Assembly: GCF_024281035.1 (NCBI RefSeq)
Contig: NZ_JAMXLH010000012.1
Coordinates: forward strand, 20,323-84,322
Length of the DNA stretch: 64,000 bases
Origin: Paraburkholderia sp.
Lineage (GTDB): Bacteria > Pseudomonadota > Gammaproteobacteria > Burkholderiales > Burkholderiaceae
Direction of reading: 5' to 3'
Shown here: positions 60,091 to 64,000 of the stretch, in pieces
Position numbering within the stretch: position 1 is the stretch's first letter
How the letters are laid out: each line of letters opens with the position of its first letter
Position numbers and translations under genes: made by a program
The notes under the pieces: model-generated
Database searches by the model: none
Told to the model about the DNA's origin: nothing
Seen by the model: the letters and a program-made list of their open reading frames with translations, nothing else

Positions 60091-60631
60091 GGACGTTTTA
60101 TTGATGAACATTTATGTCGTCTATCTCCGGTCTCCAGCGAAGCTGGAATGCCGGTCCGGATTGAATGGGCCTCACCATGGGTGGAATGGCATGGGCCGTG
60201 AGACCAATCAATTCGCGGCGATTATGCAAAAGGCCGGAAAGTCCAAATTGCAAAAAACTAAAACTCTGAATTTCAGAATGCCGTTGGCCCCGCGAGCCCT
60301 GTCGGAAGGGCGTCGCAAGGCCGGCTGATGATCGTGGCGTTGTTTTTACGTCAGCGAAAAACAACGCGCGGCGCGCATCGGAAGATGATGCGCATGCCCG
60401 TGGCCGCGATGTGGCTGGTCGACTGGCTGGACCGGTTTTGATGATTGAGTGTTGGCCGGAACCGAATAAATATTTGTTCATGTGTACGTCGATACCGGTA
60501 CAGGCGCGCGCCGTTATCGTAGCTTCGCCTCCTGGCTCGTTATCGCTTCGTCATGCGCGATCAAATGTGATCAAACGCGAAAAGCGGCGGCCATGTGGAT
60601 CGTGAAGGACTTATCGAAGCGGAGATTGAAG
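60091..60631. other. Long porin leader / intergenic region
   Basis: 540 bases separate the leftward porin from the next rightward small gene. Composition is more AT-rich than average, with A-rich runs near 60240-60270. I see no coding gene; porin promoter elements and an untranslated leader are likely. No sRNA terminator recognised. Confidence 0.35.
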
Positions 60632-60886
60632 ATGAAGAAACGGGTGCAATGGACTGCTGCGCTCGGCGCGGCGCTACTTGCATGCGGGGTCGCGCATGCA
60701 CAGGACGCGCCAGCGGCGGCGACGCCGGAGCAACAGTTCGCTGCGAGTCCTGCTCAGACCGGGCAGGCCGTCGCGACTGCAAACACGCGCGGCAAGACAC
60801 GGCAGCAGGTCAAGAACGAGTACATCGAAGCTGTTCGCAGCGGCGAACTAAAGGAACTGAATCGTGAGTTTTATTCGCATCACTAA
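60632..60886 (+). CDS. Small exported protein (84 aa), DUF4148-like
   Basis: The ATG at 60632 follows GGAGATTG. The signal peptide MKKRVQWTAALGAALLACGV is cleaved near AHA-QDA. The mature part is Ala/Gln-rich and ends with a helix GKTRQQVKNEYIEAVRSGEL...NREFYSHH, similar to the repeat of DUF4148 proteins (TRxQVxxELxxAxRxGxL). Predicted periplasmic, function unknown. Confidence 0.7.
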   Translation: MKKRVQWTAALGAALLACGVAHAQDAPAAATPEQQFAASPAQTGQAVATANTRGKTRQQVKNEYIEAVRSGELKELNREFYSHH

Positions 60887-60905
60887 AAGCACACGGCAGA
60901 AAGCC

Positions 60906-61082
60906 ATGTCGAATCGCCATAATGAGCAACCGCGCAAGCGCCGCAATTGGACGCGTTTCGCGCTCGGTGCAGCGCTGACGTTCGCGCTGGCCGGCTGCGC
61001 CGGCCTGCATGGACAGCCCGACGGGCCGGACGGCTGCGTTGGCCCGGCTGGTTTTTGTCAGCCGTATTTCGGCGCGGGCTGA
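60906..61082 (+). CDS. Small lipoprotein (58 aa)
   Basis: From the ATG at 60906, a basic N-terminus (NRHNEQPRKRRNWTR) precedes a hydrophobic stretch and lipobox ALAGC. About 25 Gly/Pro-rich residues with two further cysteines follow. The signal has a long n-region but is otherwise convincing. It follows the 84-aa exported protein by 19 bases and may share its transcript. No family recognised. Confidence 0.58.
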   Translation: MSNRHNEQPRKRRNWTRFALGAALTFALAGCAGLHGQPDGPDGCVGPAGFCQPYFGAG

Positions 61083-61126
61083 TGAAAGCAGTAGAGAAAG
61101 CGGTAAAGGTGTCGCAACAAAAGAGC

Positions 61127-61152
61127 CCTCGACACCGGCGGGTGTCGGGGGC
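61127..61152. terminator. Stem-loop after the small lipoprotein gene
   Basis: CCCTCGACACC pairs with GGTGTCGGGGG (one G-U wobble) around a 4-base loop, 44 bases after the lipoprotein stop. A T-rich run follows only on the minus strand, so it may end leftward transcription better than rightward. Confidence 0.45.
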
Positions 61153-61417
61153 GCAATGAGCGTCTGCGAATGACCCATTCTGTTTTTAGCGCGGTGCGCA
61201 GATGGTAGCGAGGCCAACGATCGCGGCCACGCCAGAATGCTGAAATTCGGAGTTGAGCTTGCCTTCGGGTGGCATTGCACGTGGCATTTTCAGCGACGTG
61301 AAGGATTTTTCATCGAGGCGAAATTGAAGGCACGACCGGACGGTGCCACGATTGTCGTCAGGAGCGGTTTTTCCGGCGAAACGGGACACGACGCGAACAG
61401 CGCGTTGGGGAGTGAAG

Positions 61418-61810
61418 ATGCGCGAACAATGTGGGCTGCAAGTCGGGCGCGTAGAGCGTGAAGGCAAGGCGGCCTTGCTGATCGAGTGCGGCGGGGCCTC
61501 GACGATACTCGACGGCGCGCAGGCCGAGGCGCTGATTCAGAAACTGGCGCTCTACCGGTCGGCAATGAAACCGCCCGCCGCGCAGCAGCTTTCGCGCACG
61601 CACAACTATCACATCACCCTCCAGCCGCTCTGGTTCGCGGAGCCCAACCTGACAATCGACGGCATCGTGCTGTTGTTGCGCCACGGCGGATTAGGCTGGA
61701 TCGGATTCTCGTTCGACCGTGCGGTGCTCAAACGCATGCGCCGCGACCTGAGTCGCGCCACCGCCGCATCGCGTCGCGTTCGGCTGGCGGAGTCGCTGGC
61801 GACCCAATAG
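61418..61810 (+). CDS. Hypothetical protein (130 aa), paralogue of the 44.2 kb protein
   Basis: The ATG at 61418 follows GGGGAGTG. The protein has an N-terminal beta segment (CGLQVGRVEREGKAALLIEC), a helix (LDGAQAEALIQKLALYRSAM) and VLLLRHGGLGWIGFSFDRAV, then a basic helical tail. The order and the LLRHxGxGWxGF motif equal those of the 122-aa protein at 44239-44607. Cytosolic; function unknown. Confidence 0.7.
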   Translation: MREQCGLQVGRVEREGKAALLIECGGASTILDGAQAEALIQKLALYRSAMKPPAAQQLSRTHNYHITLQPLWFAEPNLTIDGIVLLLRHGGLGWIGFSFDRAVLKRMRRDLSRATAASRRVRLAESLATQ

Positions 61811-61824
61811 CGGTTCAGCTTTAC

Positions 61825-61884
61825 GGCTCTTACCGCGGCTCTTACCGCGCCTCTTACTGCGCCTCTTACTGCGCCTCTTATCGA
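61825..61884 (+). repeat. 12-bp tandem repeat (GCCTCTTACTGC family, 5 units)
   Basis: Five adjacent 12-base units: GGCTCTTACCGC twice, GCCTCTTACTGC twice, and one degenerate. It lies 14 bases after the stop codon of the 130-aa protein, in non-coding DNA. Confidence 0.88.
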
Positions 61885-62041
61885 TTACCCCCGGCACCTT
61901 CCCTGAGGTCCGGGCAGTCCGGCTTTCGCACGCGGCAGCCATCTTCTCGCGCGAACCCGCCACAACATTCCGCCCGATCAAACGCTCGCCCGGCACATGC
62001 GCGCCGCCGGGCAGCATATGCAGGATCCGTGAGAGCTCACA

Positions 62042-62326
62042 TCACGATCGATGCGGGTTCTTTGTGGGCGCATCGGGTGCATTGGGCCGTTGAGCGCCCG
62101 GTAGCGCACCGAACATATGCTGGCCGGATTTCGCTTCGCGCCATGCGGCCTTCAGCCTGAGACCCGACAGTACATGACGCGCGATGGGCAATATCTGCTC
62201 GCCCGCCAGCATGCCGAGCAGGCCCGCCAGCGCAATTGCAGGCGGAGCCGGAGATTGCACGCCGATCGTGTAGTAGACGACGCCGGCGAGGATGCCGGCG
62301 AGTAGCGAAAATGCATACGATTTCAT
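62042..62326 (-). CDS. XapX-domain membrane protein (94 aa)
   Basis: From the ATG at 62326: MKSYAFSLLAGILAGVVYYT, then IGVQSPAPPAIALAGLLGML and AGEQILPIAR form the two-helix XapX domain (about residues 1-55). A polar tail of 40 residues follows (LRLKAAWREAKSGQHMF...), longer than usual for this family. It is a small inner-membrane protein of unknown function. A second XapX protein lies at 63407. Confidence 0.82.
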   Translation of the reverse strand: MKSYAFSLLAGILAGVVYYTIGVQSPAPPAIALAGLLGMLAGEQILPIARHVLSGLRLKAAWREAKSGQHMFGALPGAQRPNAPDAPTKNPHRS

Positions 62327-62613
62327 GAAACGAATCTCGTCGACAATTTGCTGGTATCGCGAACCGGACCGCGAATTTTTTAAAGCGTATCGGGTTTGAT
62401 ACAACAAGAAAAGGCTGAATGTGCGGTAAGAATAGTGATTTGACATTCAACTTTCGGCGTTGCTCGAACGCTATTTATTTGTCGTTCTCTTTTTTTGATT
62501 TACATGTTAAATAGCGCGGGCTGGACGGCGAGTTGCCAGCCCATCCTCTATTCCACCCATTCCGGTTATTCCGGTCTGGTGGCTCTTTCTACGCATCAAA
62601 CATCAGGTGCGCC

Positions 62614-63300
62614 ATGACCAATCCGAAGCTCGAATTAATTACCCCGCAAAACAGCCAGCTGATTTTTATCGATCAGCAGCCGCAGATGGCGTTCGGTGTT
62701 CAGTCGATCGATCGGCAGGTGCTGAAGAACAACGTCGTCGGGCTGGCCAAGGCGGCCAAGGTGTTCGAGATTCCCACCACGATCACGACAGTCGAATCGA
62801 CGAGCTTCTCGGGATTCACGTATCCGGAATTGCTCGATGTGTTCCCGGGTAAAAAGCTGCTCGAGCGTACCTCGATGAACTCATGGGACGACCAGAAGGT
62901 TCGCGACGCGCTTGCCGCGAACAACCGCAAGAAGGTGATCGTGGCGGGCCTGTGGACCGAAGTCTGCAATACCACCTTTGCGCTGTGCGCGATGCTCGAA
63001 GGCGGCTACGAGATTTATATGGTGGCCGACGCATCGGGCGGTACGTCGAAGGAGGCGCATGACTACGCGATGCAGCGCATGATCCAGGCGGGCGTCGTGC
63101 CGGTCACCTGGCAGCAGGTCCTGCTCGAATGGCAGCGCGACTGGGCTCGCCGCGAAACCTACGATGCGGTGATGGCGATCGCGCGGGAGCACTCGGGCGC
63201 ATACGGCATGGGCATCGACTACGCCTACACGATGGTTCATAAGGCGCCCCAGCGTGCGGCGAAGCTGGGCGAGGTGCTGCCTGCCGTTGCAGCGCATTGA
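62614..63300 (+). CDS. YcaC-like cysteine hydrolase (isochorismatase superfamily)
   Basis: 228 residues from the ATG at 62614. The isochorismatase-like fold is seen in QLIFIDQQPQMAF (Asp of the triad), the Lys-containing segment around KKVIVAGLWTEVCNTTFALC (with Cys in EVCNTT as nucleophile) and GGYEIYMVADASGG. It resembles YcaC and related amidases that hydrolyse small amides or imines. It is followed by a XapX protein and a YtcJ-like amidohydrolase on the same strand, suggesting catabolism of an amide-type compound. Confidence 0.9.
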   Translation: MTNPKLELITPQNSQLIFIDQQPQMAFGVQSIDRQVLKNNVVGLAKAAKVFEIPTTITTVESTSFSGFTYPELLDVFPGKKLLERTSMNSWDDQKVRDALAANNRKKVIVAGLWTEVCNTTFALCAMLEGGYEIYMVADASGGTSKEAHDYAMQRMIQAGVVPVTWQQVLLEWQRDWARRETYDAVMAIAREHSGAYGMGIDYAYTMVHKAPQRAAKLGEVLPAVAAH

Positions 63301-63406
63301 TCGTTATCGTCGCGATTCCCGAAGCTGATCGCGTGAAGCCGATGCGCCGCTTTCCCCACGGAGGCGTCGCACCGGCCAGTCGTAAACCTTCGGAGCGACT
63401 GATTGC

Positions 63407-63574
63407 ATGGAACCGTATCTGGTGTCACTGGCCGCAGGCGTGCTGATCGGCGTGATCTACAGCGTGATCAAGGTCCGCTCGCCCGCACCGCCGCTGGTTG
63501 CTCTCGTCGGCCTGTTCGGCATGACGATAGGCATGCAGGCCATTCCGTGGCTGAAACCCTTCTTGGGCCTTTAA
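63407..63574 (+). CDS. XapX-domain protein (55 aa)
   Basis: The ATG at 63407 encodes MEPYLVSLAAGVLIGVIYSV, then IKVRSPAPPLVALVGLFGMT and IGMQAIPWLKPFLGL. This is a complete minimal XapX domain with two membrane helices joined by the conserved RSPAPP turn. It lies between the YcaC-like hydrolase and the amidohydrolase, all in the same direction, and is probably co-transcribed. Function unknown; possibly a small transport or membrane accessory protein. Confidence 0.85.
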   Translation: MEPYLVSLAAGVLIGVIYSVIKVRSPAPPLVALVGLFGMTIGMQAIPWLKPFLGL

Positions 63575-63650
63575 TGCGCGGCCTTTAGTTCGGTTATCAA
63601 GCAACGCAAGCGCGAATTGATTTCGAAGTCAACGAAGTGAGGACAATCAC

Positions 63651-64000
63651 ATGAGTGCGACCGCAGCCCAACCCGATCTGATTCTGTATAACGGACGGTT
63701 CACCACATTGGACCGCTCGAATCCGGGTGCCACTGCGGTGGCGATTGCCGATGGCCGCTTCGTCGCGGTCGGCAGCGATGCCGATATCGTGCCGCTCGCG
63801 GGCGGCGCGACGAAGCGCATCGATCTCGGCGGCCGGTCTGTTTTACCCGGCCTGATCGACAATCACCTGCATCTGATCCGTGGCGGCCTGAACTACAACA
63901 TGGAACTGCGGTGGGATGGCGTGCGCTCGCTCGCCGTCGCCATGGAAATGCTCAAGCAGCAGGTCGCGATCACGCCCGCACCGCAATGGGTGCGCGTGGT
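63651..64000 (+). CDS. YtcJ-like amidohydrolase, N-terminal part (cut by window end)
   Basis: The first 116 residues are visible from the ATG at 63651, with GTGAGGA upstream. The N-terminal beta-sandwich (DLILYNGRFTTLDRSNPGAT, VAIADGRFVAVGSDADI) and the metal motif SVLPGLIDNHLHLIRGG (HxH) identify the metal-dependent amidohydrolase superfamily, YtcJ/exoenzyme regulatory protein AepA type. The catalytic core and remaining metal ligands lie outside the window. It probably acts with the preceding hydrolase. Confidence 0.9.
   Translation, partial: MSATAAQPDLILYNGRFTTLDRSNPGATAVAIADGRFVAVGSDADIVPLAGGATKRIDLGGRSVLPGLIDNHLHLIRGGLNYNMELRWDGVRSLAVAMEMLKQQVAITPAPQWVRV

Noticed and set aside
61825..61884. 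CRISPR-like array
   Set aside because: The 12-base units are directly adjacent with no spacers, so it is a simple tandem repeat.

Overview
The window is high-GC DNA (mostly 60-68% by eye) with the gene content of a Burkholderiaceae chromosome, most likely Paraburkholderia, Caballeronia or a close relative. The clues are a 430-residue aspartate carbamoyltransferase with an N-terminal helix-turn-helix, DUF4148, DUF3562 and XapX small proteins, a GntP / 3-hydroxybutyrate dehydrogenase operon under a sigma-54 activator, and an acetoin (aco) cluster of the Cupriavidus/Burkholderia type. I saw no rRNA, tRNA, CRISPR array or complete insertion sequence.

Layout. 0.3-7.9 kb: small proteins, a MobA-like nucleotidyltransferase, pyrB with its own promoter and terminator, an M23 peptidase / coiled-coil membrane protein / bactofilin operon, and an ArsR-controlled Old Yellow Enzyme operon. 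8.5-16.2 kb: a co-oriented block with a TonB-dependent receptor, private ExbB-ExbD-TonB, a secreted type I phosphodiesterase/phosphatase and an OmpR-type two-component system. 16.4-22.8 kb: an AraC regulator, the 3-hydroxybutyrate dehydrogenase / GntP permease operon with a divergent sigma-54 activator, and an NAD(P)-binding protein. 23.2-29.3 kb: a FecR / OmpA / CHASE2 triplet without a cyclase, a LuxR-type regulator and small exported proteins. 29.9-38.7 kb: acoR, a near-consensus sigma-54 promoter with an upstream palindrome, then acoX-acoA-acoB-acoC, a butanediol dehydrogenase and a lipoate-ligase-like protein.

38.8-44.1 kb is a scarred accessory zone. It holds an integron-integrase remnant, an orphan gene with a PD-(D/E)XK-like motif, a 5'-truncated acetaldehyde dehydrogenase, an in-frame fusion of 4-hydroxy-2-oxovalerate aldolase to the body of an outer-membrane porin, and a lower-GC phosphotransferase. 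44.2-57.6 kb carries a tripartite RND efflux pump embedded in a duplicated signalling module. Each module contains a canonical OmpR regulator, a histidine kinase and a second OmpR-like protein whose receiver has lost every phosphorylation residue. 57.7-64 kb has a LysR regulator, a general porin, small exported proteins, two XapX proteins, a YcaC-like hydrolase and the start of a YtcJ-like amidohydrolase cut by the window edge.

The strongest candidates for undescribed biology are: (i) the duplicated kinase / regulator / phospho-dead co-regulator modules around the RND pump; (ii) the self-contained TonB receptor - ExbBD-TonB - phosphodiesterase - two-component locus; (iii) a PyrB enzyme with an N-terminal HTH whose promoter carries a palindrome; and (iv) the aldolase-porin chimera.
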